Assembly (NCBI GenBank): GCA_018065815.1
Contig: JAGHSP010000069.1
Coordinates: forward strand, 1 to 48,591
Source of the DNA: Candidatus Sodaliphilus limicaballi
GTDB lineage: Bacteria > Bacteroidota > Bacteroidia > Bacteroidales > Muribaculaceae
Length of the DNA stretch: 48,591 nt
Direction: 5' to 3'
Shown: positions 1 through 8,700 of the stretch, piece by piece
How positions within the stretch are numbered: position 1 is the stretch's first letter
How the letters are laid out: every line of letters begins with the position of its first letter
The notes under the pieces: model-generated
Told to the model about the DNA's origin: nothing
Database searches by the model: none
What the model saw: the letters and a program-made list of their open reading frames with translations, nothing else
Position numbers and translations under genes: made by a program

Positions 1-1
1 G

Positions 2-814
2 AAGGTCCTTCCTGTTGATGAGTCGGGGCATCTTGACGTTGCGGCTCTGGATGACCTTATTTCTGACAGGACGCGCATTGTCTGTGTTGCCCAGATTTCG
101 AGTGTTCTCGGTCTCAGGAATCCTGTGCGCGAAATCTCCGACATATGTCACAGGCGGGGATGCCGGTTTTTTGTGGACGGTGCGCAGGGTGCCGTGCACG
201 AAAAAACCGATGTAAGGGAACTGGACTGCGATTTCTATGCCTTCTCCGGCCATAAAATATATGCGCCGACAGGAACAGGCGTCCTCTATTGCAAAAAAGA
301 ACTGCTGGAACAGCTGCCTCCGTACATGGGAGGGGGAGAAATGATAGAAAGTGTGAAGTGGTCCGAAATCACTTACACGCGCATACCTCACCGTTTCGAG
401 GCCGGTACCCAGAACTTCAACGGAGTCCCGGCGCTGAAGCCGGCCCTGGAAATTGCCCGTGAGATGCGGGAGGACTCCTCAACGACGGAGGAGCAGCGAA
501 GGATTACGGAATATGTGTATTCGTCTCTGATGCGTGTCCCGGAAATCAGACTTTTTGGCGTGCCACGGCACTTGGAAGAGAAGGTTCCGCTTTTCTCTTT
601 CTGTGTCCGGGGAGCGCATCATGAAGACATCGCGCTGATAATGGACAAGATGGGAGTGGCTCTCCGTTCCGGACAGATGTGTGCCGAGCCTTTGATGGAC
701 AGGTTCGGAGTCACGGGAATGCTTCGGGCCTCGTTTGCTCCTTACAATACTCTCGCCGAGGCGGAATATTTTGTTGAATCGTTGCATAAGGCGATAAAAA
801 TGATAAAAGGATGA
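2..814 (+). CDS. sufS: Cysteine desulfurase SufS (5' end outside window)
   Basis: PLP enzyme that takes sulfur from cysteine for Fe-S cluster assembly, acting in the cytosol. The reading frame is open from base 2, so about 270 C-terminal residues are present and the start lies upstream. Seen directly: DGAQGAVH for the cofactor-binding aspartate, SGHKIYAPTG with the PLP lysine (codon 254-256), and RSGQMCAEPLM with the active cysteine (codon 679-681). The short loop around that cysteine fits the SufS/group II type. The stop overlaps the start of sufE (ATGA), so the two are translationally coupled, and the SufE partner directly supports SufS over NifS/IscS. The sufBCD genes would be expected to the left, which is an inference. 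Confidence 0.95.
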   Translation, partial: KVLPVDESGHLDVAALDDLISDRTRIVCVAQISSVLGLRNPVREISDICHRRGCRFFVDGAQGAVHEKTDVRELDCDFYAFSGHKIYAPTGTGVLYCKKELLEQLPPYMGGGEMIESVKWSEITYTRIPHRFEAGTQNFNGVPALKPALEIAREMREDSSTTEEQRRITEYVYSSLMRVPEIRLFGVPRHLEEKVPLFSFCVRGAHHEDIALIMDKMGVALRSGQMCAEPLMDRFGVTGMLRASFAPYNTLAEAEYFVESLHKAIKMIKG

Positions 815-1218
815 ATACTTTGGAAGAAGCCAAGAGGCAGGTTACGGAAGATTTCTCCCTGTATGAGGAATGGCTTGACAAATATGAGTATCTGATAGAA
901 CTCGGCAAGAATCTCGAACCCTTCCCGGAAGAGCTGAAGACAGATGACAGGCTCATCAAGGGATGCCAGTCAAGGGTATGGCTGGACTGCAGGAAGGAAG
1001 GGGATACTCTTTACTTCAAGGCTGACAGCGATGCCATCATAACAAAGGGAATAATATCGCTGCTGATAGGCGTTTATTCCGGAAGAAGGGCAAGTGAGAT
1101 AGCGGAGGATGATTTCTCCTTCATAAATGACCTTGGCCTCAGGGAGAACCTCTCCCCTACCAGGGCCAACGGACTGGCATCAATGATAGAAACAATCAGG
1201 AGATATGCAGAACAATGA
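811..1218 (+). CDS. sufE: SufE sulfur acceptor protein
   Basis: A 135-residue SufE-family protein that accepts persulfide sulfur from SufS and passes it to the SufBCD scaffold. The motif IKGCQSRVW carries the sulfur-accepting cysteine (Cys52, codon 964-966), set in the usual family context of a loop followed by a hydrophobic strand. The length is normal for the family (about 135-145). It starts inside the sufS stop codon (ATGA, 811-814) and its end overlaps the start of the next gene, so the three genes form one tight operon. No sign of damage. Confidence 0.95.
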   Translation: MNTLEEAKRQVTEDFSLYEEWLDKYEYLIELGKNLEPFPEELKTDDRLIKGCQSRVWLDCRKEGDTLYFKADSDAIITKGIISLLIGVYSGRRASEIAEDDFSFINDLGLRENLSPTRANGLASMIETIRRYAEQ

Positions 1219-1558
1219 TATCCTTACTCCGGAGGATGTGAAGGAACTTGCTCCTCTTTACGAGGATGTAGTCCTTGCCATCAAGCAGGTGTATGATCCG
1301 GAGATTCCGGTCAACATATACGATCTGGGACTGATTTATGAATTGAACATCAACAAGGCCCGTGAGGTTTACATCAAGATGACATTCACCGCCCCCAACT
1401 GTCCCATGGCCGATGATGTTATCGGCGAAGTCCAGCACAGCGTTGAAAATACCCCCGGGGTCACTAAATGCAGCATAGAACTTGTTTTCGAGCCTGCCTG
1501 GGATCAGAGCATGCTTTCGGATGAGGCCCGTGTGGCTCTTGGATGGGATCCGGAATGA
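1205..1558 (+). CDS. DUF59/MIP18-family Fe-S assembly protein, SufT-like
   Basis: A 117-residue protein of the MIP18/PaaD/SufT family, which helps maturation of Fe-S proteins. The family signature is clear: VYDPEIPVNIYDLGLIY near residues 23-40, then FTAPNCPMAD with the conserved cysteine, and a VELVFEPAW-type end (here IELVFEPAWDQSML). The start at 1205 lies 14 bases before the sufE stop, which fits coupling. Position in a suf operon supports a SufT role; the phenylacetate (PaaD) role is unlikely because no paa genes are near. The gene end overlaps folK through ATGA. Confidence 0.88.
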   Translation: MQNNDILTPEDVKELAPLYEDVVLAIKQVYDPEIPVNIYDLGLIYELNINKAREVYIKMTFTAPNCPMADDVIGEVQHSVENTPGVTKCSIELVFEPAWDQSMLSDEARVALGWDPE

Positions 1559-1980
1559 GAACGATGAAGCGCAGCCTGTATCTTGCCCTCGGCACTAACA
1601 TGGGCGACAGGGCGTCCAATATGGAAACGGCCCTTGCCCTTCTTGAAGAAAGGTTCGGACCGCGGTCCGGGATGTCGGAGGTGATTGAGACGGAAGCCGT
1701 GGGCTTTGACGGCCCTCCGTTTCTGAATTGCATAGCGGTTTTCCTATGCTCGGATTCCCCCTCGGAGGTGCTTGCCGCATGCAAGGCGATAGAAAAGCGT
1801 ATGGGGAGGAATGACTCCCCGGAATATGCCGCAGATGGCTCAAGGATATACCACGACAGGGTCATGGACATAGACATCCTTATGTACGGAGACATTTGTG
1901 TTGACACCCCGGAACTTACGATACCCCATCCTCAGATTGAAAGCCGGGCATACATTAAAGAACTTTTATTAAATTTGTAA
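1555..1980 (+). CDS. folK: 2-amino-4-hydroxy-6-hydroxymethyldihydropteridine pyrophosphokinase
   Basis: HPPK transfers pyrophosphate from ATP to 6-hydroxymethyl-7,8-dihydropterin in folate synthesis. Seen: the N-terminal LALGTNMGDR motif, then FLNC in the pterin-binding segment, and the Mg-binding block RVMDIDILMYGD followed by IPHPQIESRAY. Length (141 residues from 1555) is typical for a single-domain FolK. I chose ATG 1555 because it overlaps the previous stop as ATGA; ATG 1564 is a possible alternative. It is the last gene of the suf-linked run, and the next promoter element overlaps its 3' end. Confidence 0.93.
   Translation: MRTMKRSLYLALGTNMGDRASNMETALALLEERFGPRSGMSEVIETEAVGFDGPPFLNCIAVFLCSDSPSEVLAACKAIEKRMGRNDSPEYAADGSRIYHDRVMDIDILMYGDICVDTPELTIPHPQIESRAYIKELLLNL
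1970..1977 (+). promoter_or_regulatory. Putative promoter -7 element for glyS
   Basis: TAAATTTG matches the Bacteroidetes -7 consensus TAnnTTTG. It overlaps the last codons of folK and ends 23 bases before the glyS start. No clear -33 TTTG was seen at the usual distance, so this rests on one half of the promoter and on position. Confidence 0.45.
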
Positions 1981-2000
1981 GATTTAAGATATCAAACGAT

Positions 2001-3539
2001 ATGACACAGGAAGAATTATTCAAGGTGCTGGTCGCACATTGCAAGGAATACGGGTTCATATTCCCGTCCAGTGAAATTTATGACGGACTGGCAGCAGTCT
2101 ATGACTACGGTCAGATGGGTGTGGAACTCAAGAACAACATCAAGCAGTACTGGTGGAATGCGATGACCCGCCTCAATGAGAATATAGTCGGAATAGACTC
2201 CTGCATCTTCATGCATCCGCGCATCTGGGAGGCGTCCGGGCACGTGGGGGCATTCAACGATCCCCTGATAGACAACAAGGACTCCAAGAAGCGCTACCGC
2301 GCCGATGTCCTCATCGAGGACTATCTCGGCAAGATAGAAGAAAAAATGAACAAGGAGGTAGAGAAGGGCCGCAGGAAGTTCGGTGAATCTTTCAACGAAG
2401 AGCAGTTCCGCGCCACGAATCCCAACGTCCTCCGCGAAAAGGCCAAGTATGACGAGGTGCACAACCGCTTCATGAAGGCCGAGGCGGAGAGCAATTTCGA
2501 CGAGTACCGCCAGATAATCATAGACTGCAATATCGTATGCCCTATCAGCGGAACCTGCAACTGGACGGATGTCCGCCAGTTCAACCTGATGTTCAGCACT
2601 TCCATGGGAAGCACTGCTGATGGAGCGAATACGATATATCTCCGTCCGGAGACCGCACAGGGCATTTTTGTCAACTACCTTAACGTCCAGAAGACAGGGC
2701 GTATGAAGATCCCTTTCGGAATAGCCCAGATAGGAAAGGCCTTCCGCAATGAGATTGTAGCGCGCCAGTTTATTTTCAGGATGAGGGAGTTCGAACAGAT
2801 GGAGATGCAGTTTTTCATCAAGCCCGGAACCGAACTCGACTGGTTCAAAAAATGGAAGGAACAGCGCATGAAATGGCACGTGAACATTGGAATGGGAGCG
2901 GAGAACTACCGTTTCCACGATCATGAGAAACTCGCGCATTACGCAAACGCGGCCACCGACATTGAGTTCAACTTCCCCTTCGGATTCAAGGAACTGGAAG
3001 GCATTCACAGCCGTACCATCTTCGCCCTCGGCAATCATCAGAAGTTCTCAGGCAAGAAAATAGAGTACTTCGACCCCGAGGAGAATGCATCCTACACTCC
3101 GTACGTCGTGGAGACATCCATCGGTGTGGACCGTATGGTGCTTGCAGTGCTCAGTCACGCCTTCAAGGAGGAAAAGCTTGAGAACGGAGAGACCAGGGTT
3201 GTGCTCAGCATTCCCGCTCCCCTCGCTCCCGTCAAGGCCGCTGTGCTTCCTCTCGTAAAGAAAGACGGTCTGCCGGAGCTCGCCCAGAAGATAATGAACG
3301 ACCTCAAGTACGATTTCAACTGCCAGTACGAGGAGAAGGATTCCATAGGAAAGCGCTACCGCAGGCAGGATGCAATCGGAACTCCGTTCTGCATCACCGT
3401 TGACCATGAATCCCTCACCGACAACTGCGTTACCGTCCGTGAGCGCGATACAATGGAGCAGCAGCGCGTCCCCATCGCCGAGCTTCGCGCGATGATAGAC
3501 AGGAAGGTCAACCTGAACAACCTCCTCAGAAATCTGTAG
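2001..3539 (+). CDS. glyS: Glycyl-tRNA synthetase (single-chain, dimeric type)
   Basis: Class II aminoacyl-tRNA synthetase that charges tRNA-Gly. The 512-residue length and the start EELFKVLVAHCKEYGFIFPSSEIY fit the alpha2 (GlyQS, eukaryote-like) enzyme rather than the separate alpha and beta chains. Class II motifs are seen: AQIGKAFRNEI (motif 2 region) and FRMREFEQMEMQFF, then SIGVDRMVLAVL (motif 3 with the ATP-binding arginine). The C-terminal anticodon-binding domain (from about residue 405, PAPLAPVKAAVLPL) is present and ends in the expected KVNLNNLLRNL-like tail. It appears intact, and the ThiL-like gene starts 3 bases after its stop. Confidence 0.96.
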   Translation: MTQEELFKVLVAHCKEYGFIFPSSEIYDGLAAVYDYGQMGVELKNNIKQYWWNAMTRLNENIVGIDSCIFMHPRIWEASGHVGAFNDPLIDNKDSKKRYRADVLIEDYLGKIEEKMNKEVEKGRRKFGESFNEEQFRATNPNVLREKAKYDEVHNRFMKAEAESNFDEYRQIIIDCNIVCPISGTCNWTDVRQFNLMFSTSMGSTADGANTIYLRPETAQGIFVNYLNVQKTGRMKIPFGIAQIGKAFRNEIVARQFIFRMREFEQMEMQFFIKPGTELDWFKKWKEQRMKWHVNIGMGAENYRFHDHEKLAHYANAATDIEFNFPFGFKELEGIHSRTIFALGNHQKFSGKKIEYFDPEENASYTPYVVETSIGVDRMVLAVLSHAFKEEKLENGETRVVLSIPAPLAPVKAAVLPLVKKDGLPELAQKIMNDLKYDFNCQYEEKDSIGKRYRRQDAIGTPFCITVDHESLTDNCVTVRERDTMEQQRVPIAELRAMIDRKVNLNNLLRNL

Positions 3540-3542
3540 CGG

Positions 3543-4511
3543 ATGGAAGAACATACATTCGCGGAATTAGGCCGTGTAGAGGCCGTCAGACAGCTCTTCG
3601 AAGGTACGGGATACCGTCCTTTCGGAGAGCCTCTCCATTTTGAGGCGAAAAGCGGGGAATACGTTGCCTGCGCGTCCAAGACTCTGCTTGAGGGGGTGGA
3701 TTTCAATCTGGTTTATTTCCCCCTGAAACACCTCGGATACAAGAGCGTGATCAAGGCGACGGGGGAACTGTATGCCGTTATGGCCCGTCCGCGTACACTT
3801 TCCGTGGTTCTGGGCGTGTCTGCAAAATTGGATTACTCCCAGATCAGGGAACTGTGGAGCGGCATCGTGGCTGCGGCCAAAGAACACGGGTACGAGTCAC
3901 TGAGTCTTGAACTCCAGCCTTCAAGGAACGGTCTGGCCATAAGCATAGCCGTTTCCGGCGCATGCCCGAAACTCACCGGGGTGCGCAGGTCGAAGGCGCA
4001 CAGCAAGGATCTGATCTGTGTGTCGGGCCGTCTTGGGGCGGCATATTTCGGACAGCAGGTACTTGAGCGCAAACCCGATGAACTTGAGAAGTACAGGATG
4101 ATGGTGGGAGAATACATCAAGCCCGAATTAAGTCCTTCCTTGGCCTCTCAGCTCGAAAACGAGGAAATATACCCGTCGTACGGTTACTTCGTCGAAAACG
4201 GCCTTTCTGATGCCATTCTGAGGCTTTCCAGAGACTCCGGATTCGGAGCAAAGATATATGCGGACAAAATTCCTTTCGAAGGTAACAGTTTTGCGCTTGG
4301 GAAAGAACTTGACATAGACCCGGTATCGGCCGCCATGAACGGCGGTGATGACTGCCGGATTCTCTTCGTCATTCCCATATTGAGCCTTGAGAAATTCAGA
4401 AGGGAGTTCCAGACATTCGACATAATAGGACATCTGGCACTGCCGGATGTCGGTTCAGTTCTTGTAACTCCGGACGGGCTGGAGCACCCGCTTACATCCC
4501 AGGGGTGGTGA
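3543..4511 (+). CDS. Degenerate ThiL-like protein (thiamine-phosphate kinase fold, probably not a kinase)
   Basis: The 322-residue chain has the AIR-synthase/ThiL layout: EGVDFNLVYFPLKHLGYKS (50-68), DLICVSGRLGAAYFGQQVLER (156-176), MNGGDDCRILFVIP (265-278) and the family-typical QGW end. True ThiL binds ATP-Mg and thiamine phosphate with several acidic motifs, and most are missing. GDDAA near the N-terminus is gone, the SDxxAM motif reads TGELYAVM (73-80), GGDT reads LELQ (122-125), and the DISDGL motif reads FVENGLSDA (216-224). Only the GGDD near 268 remains. The frame is intact over 969 bases, so selection seems to keep the protein. It is probably a pseudo-enzyme or has a new role; the family assignment is from memory of ThiL sequences. 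Confidence 0.72.
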   Translation: MEEHTFAELGRVEAVRQLFEGTGYRPFGEPLHFEAKSGEYVACASKTLLEGVDFNLVYFPLKHLGYKSVIKATGELYAVMARPRTLSVVLGVSAKLDYSQIRELWSGIVAAAKEHGYESLSLELQPSRNGLAISIAVSGACPKLTGVRRSKAHSKDLICVSGRLGAAYFGQQVLERKPDELEKYRMMVGEYIKPELSPSLASQLENEEIYPSYGYFVENGLSDAILRLSRDSGFGAKIYADKIPFEGNSFALGKELDIDPVSAAMNGGDDCRILFVIPILSLEKFRREFQTFDIIGHLALPDVGSVLVTPDGLEHPLTSQGW

Positions 4512-4574
4512 TTTCATGTATACCGGCGTACGCGCCCGTGGAAAGGAAGAGCAGCGCGGGCGGAACAAAAGTTT

Positions 4575-5789
4575 TCAGATCTTGAAACCGATTCCGAACT
4601 CCATCATTTCCGCCTGGGAGAAGAAGTGTGTCTTGCAGCACATTGACAGAGTGAGGCCGGAAATCTTCGGGAAACTGTATTTTATTCCTATCCTCTGGTA
4701 GGAGTGCCGTGGAGCCTGGCTCGCTCCCACTCTGTTGAAGAGGTAAATTCCCACACAACCCCATATTGCGAAGTTTCTGTAGTGGAAATTCTGAATGGCT
4801 GAAATACCGCAGGAGAACGGGGAATACTTGTGATTGTTGACGGCATCCGGCCCTATAAGAACGGTTTCACAGTCTTTCAGACTTGTTATCCAGTCTTTAG
4901 ATGAGCAGAACAAGTCAAGGCCAAGTCCGGAAGAAAATTTTCTTGCATAGCGCCAGGTGGAGATGAAAGACAGAAAATATTTGGGAAAGGCGTTGATTGT
5001 AGAGACTTTCCTGCCGGGGTCGGGTTCCATCTTATTATAAACATCCCATTCCTCCACGCATCTGTTGACCCCACCTCCTGCAAGGATCTCGAATTTGAAG
5101 CCTTTTTCAAAATCATTCTCCGTTATGGCGGGTGCCTTTCCTTCATAGGGGCTTTCAAGGTAATACTTTGCCGAGACGGATGCCACTACTTCGTTGATTC
5201 CGCTGTTTGGATATGTCAGTTTACCGAATGAATGATGCTTGAACCTGAGGTTTGCGCTGAGTTCGAACTGTGAGACGGGACGCCATTTGAGGAATGGTGA
5301 CCCACCGATATCGAAGGTAACCTTGGAATTGATAATCTCATTCAGCGGATTGTTGCAGGGGTCGTACTTGTTGTTGCTCAGTCCGAGACCGAACTGAATC
5401 TCGTATCCGAACGAGAACTTCCGGGTCTTGACTATATCCCTTTCCACGAAACTGTAAATGTCCAGAATGTTGTTCAGGTGGGATGTTCCCGTATATTTCA
5501 GGGCGTGGAGGTTGGAATATCCGATACCGAACCCTATTGTCGGGAAATTGTAGTCGATGGCGTAGGAACCGGCATCTGCCGGGTTGATACCGTAGCCTGC
5601 GCGGACATCCCAGGAAGGGAAAAAACTGGAGCCCAGCATTCCCTTGAGCTCATCATTAGCAGGAATAAGGTAATCCGCCCCTCCGCTGAATGAAAAAGAC
5701 CATCCCTTGTTGCTGTAAACGTTTTCTTCCGCCCCGGTGATAAAAGTATGTGAAAAGGCCAGAAGAAAGAATAGAATCAGTCTTTTCAT
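4575..5789 (-). CDS. Outer-membrane beta-barrel protein, PagL-like acyloxyacyl hydrolase candidate
   Basis: A 404-residue protein with a signal peptide (residues 1-20) and many alternating aromatic strands that end in the barrel-type sequence MEFGIGFKI, so an outer-membrane location is likely. A central motif, LRFKHHSFGKLTYPNSGIN, resembles the His-x-Ser site of lipid A 3-O-deacylase PagL (HxSN in classical forms), and here HHS is followed by F instead of N. If active it would remove an acyl chain from lipid A. The size is about twice that of Pseudomonas PagL, as in other Bacteroidota homologues. It overlaps the end of dnaE by 4 bases (ATGA), so it is probably read from the dnaE transcript. 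The function is moderate-confidence inference. Confidence 0.55.
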   Translation of the reverse strand: MKRLILFFLLAFSHTFITGAEENVYSNKGWSFSFSGGADYLIPANDELKGMLGSSFFPSWDVRAGYGINPADAGSYAIDYNFPTIGFGIGYSNLHALKYTGTSHLNNILDIYSFVERDIVKTRKFSFGYEIQFGLGLSNNKYDPCNNPLNEIINSKVTFDIGGSPFLKWRPVSQFELSANLRFKHHSFGKLTYPNSGINEVVASVSAKYYLESPYEGKAPAITENDFEKGFKFEILAGGGVNRCVEEWDVYNKMEPDPGRKVSTINAFPKYFLSFISTWRYARKFSSGLGLDLFCSSKDWITSLKDCETVLIGPDAVNNHKYSPFSCGISAIQNFHYRNFAIWGCVGIYLFNRVGASQAPRHSYQRIGIKYSFPKISGLTLSMCCKTHFFSQAEMMEFGIGFKI

Positions 5790-8700
5790 GCCTTTTTGCT
5801 TATCTGATAATGGATGCCGGATTCTGAAAGGGCGTTCAGAAGTTCAGTGCAGACATTCACTGCATATTTCTTGGATTTGAATGTAAGATTGTACCCGCTC
5901 TCCCTGTCAAGCAGTTCTATGTCAAGTTCCGTGGATCCCTTGTATGATTTGAGAATGCCCGTCAGCTTTTTCCTGAAACCGGAGGGTATTTCCCTGGAAT
6001 CCAGATTGAGCTGGAGGTTGGCTATATGTTCCTGTCCTATATTGCCGAGGAGAGATATCTTTTTTATCTTGAAACCGTAGGGAGAGGTCTTGCCCTGGGC
6101 CCTGTCTTCGGCTTTCACAAAGTACCTTTCCGCTATCTCCCCTTCTATGAAAATCTGGGAGTGGAGCTGCATGTAGGGCAGATGAGCTTCGTAATCCTTC
6201 CCGAAAAGGGCTATCTCATATGTTCCGCTGAAGTCTTCCAGCAGGATTATCGCCCCCTGGGAACCTGTTCTTGTGGTTCTTTGCCTGATATCTGTAACTA
6301 TGCCCGCTATGGCCGCCTGGCATTTGGTCTTGCTCCTTTCACATTCGTCTATCTTTGCCGGGAATTCCGAAAGCTTTGTTGCGAATGTATCTAGTTCGAA
6401 CGCAAACTTGTCGAGAGGGTGGGCAGAAAGATACATGCCGACGTATTCCTTTTCCTGCTGGAGGATACTGAGCGTGTCCTCTTCTCCGGAGAATACGGGC
6501 ATCTCGGGCCGGACAGGCTTCATCTCCTCAACTTCTCCGAAGAGTGAGTTGGAACTGTCCATCTCGTCCTTGTGGAAAAGGTCGGCATAGCGGATCAACT
6601 CGTCTATGAACAGTTCCCCGTTCTTGCACGGAGTGAAGAATTGCGTGCGCCTGTAGCCGAATGACAGGAAGGCTCCGGCACAGACCAGTGTCTCGAGAGC
6701 CTTGCGGTTGACGTTCCCGTCCATCCTTTCCATGAACTCGAATACATCCTTGAAAGGGCCTCCCGCTTCCCTTTCCCGGATAATGGCATCGACCACGTTG
6801 TCTCCGAATCCTTTCAGTCCTCCAAGGCCGAAACGGACATTCCCGTCCCTGTTTACCGAGAACTGGGCATCCGACTCGTTGATATCCGGATTGAGGACTT
6901 TGATTCCGCCTTTCTTGCAGTCCGCCATAATCTCCTTCATCTCCTCCATGTTTGAAGCGTTCTGCGTGAGGTTCGAAGCCTGGAATTCTGCAGGATAGTG
7001 AGCCTTGAGCCAGGCGGTCTGATAACTTACCCAGGCATAGCAGGTGGCGTGGGACTTGTTGAAGGCATATTTTGCGAAGGCCTCCCAGTCTTTCCAGATT
7101 TTTTCCAGCATTTCCTGCGGATATCCGTTCTTGAGGGCTCCTTCCATGAAGGAAGTCTTGAGCGAGTCGAGCACATCCTTCTTCTTCTTTCCCATTGCCT
7201 TGCGGAGCTTGTCCGCCTTGCCTTTGGAGAATCCCGCCAGTTTCTGGGAGAGAAGCATCACCTGCTCCTGATATACGGTTACGCCGTAGGTTTCCTTGAG
7301 ATATTCCTCCATGTCGGGGAGGTCGTACTGAATCTTGTCGGGATCCATTTTGCCGGCCACGAAATTGGGGATATAATCCATTGGTCCCGGACGATAAAGC
7401 GCATTCATCGCTATGAGGTCTTCGAAGCGTTCGGGATGAAGCTTTATCAGCCATTCCTTCATTCCTCCGGATTCAAACTGGAATATGCTCTTGGTGTCTC
7501 CTCTTCCGTACAGGTCATAGACCAGAGGGTCATCTATGGGGATTTTCTCGATGTCGAAGTCCGGATCTCCGTTCACGGTCCCGAATCTCTTCTTTATCAG
7601 GTTGAGGCACCTGTCTATTATGGAAAGAGTCCTGAGGCCGAGAAAGTCCATCTTCAACATTCCGACATCCTCGATCTTTGTTCCTTCGTATTGTGAGACC
7701 CATACTTCCTGCCCCGTGGCCTTGTCCACACCGAGTGAGATGGGTATGTAGTCGGTCAGGTTTCCCCGCCCTATGATCATGGCGCAGGCGTGTATTCCTG
7801 TCTGACGTATGCAGCCTTCGAGCTGGAGAGCGTATTCCAGCACCTCCCTTACCAGCGGTTCACCGTTCTCATACTCATTCTTGAGTTCGGGGACGTATTT
7901 CACGCAGTTTGCAAGAGTGGGCTTGTATTCCGTATCCTTGACGGTGAAAGGACGGTCCGGAATCATCTTTGTAAGCCTGTTCGATTCCGGGATGGGCAGG
8001 TTGCTTATTCTGGCAACATCTTTCACGGCCAGTTTTGCCGCCATTGTGCCGAAGGTGATGACGTGCGACACATGGTCCAGCCCGTAATGCTCCTGTACGT
8101 ACTTGATTACGCGGAACCGGCCCTCATCGTCGAAGTCTACATCTATATCGGGCATGGAAATCCTTTCGGGATTGAGGAATCTCTCGAAAAGAAGATCGTA
8201 GCGGATAGGATCAAGATTTGTGATACCAAGACAGTACGCAACCATGGAACCGGCGGCAGAACCTCGTCCGGGACCTATGGAAACGCCGTTCCTTCTGCCC
8301 CAGTTGATGAAATCCTGCACTATGAGGAAGTAATCCGGGAAACCCATGTAGGATATTGTCATCAACTCGAAATGGCGCCTCTCGGATTGACCCTTGTCCA
8401 GCGTTTCTCCGTAGCGTTTCCTTGCACCCTGACAGGCCAGATGGCACAGATAAGCTACTGAATGGCAGAACTCCCGGCCCCTGTCTTTCTTTTCAAGAAT
8501 ATTGCCGTCGTGGTCTTTCCTTATTTCGTAGCGCCCGTTCTCTATTATGTCGGAATATTCCTGAAGGTGGCTGTCTATGTCGGCAAGGAATGCAGGGTCG
8601 ATTTCGAATTTGGGAAGTACATGGCCACGGTCAATCTCGTAGCGTTCCACCTTGTCCAGAATTTCCAGGGTGTTGGAGAGGGCCTCGGGATGGTCCGGGA

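Noticed and set aside
2016-3038. Long minus-strand open frame inside glyS
   Set aside because: Antisense shadow of a clear glycyl-tRNA synthetase gene.
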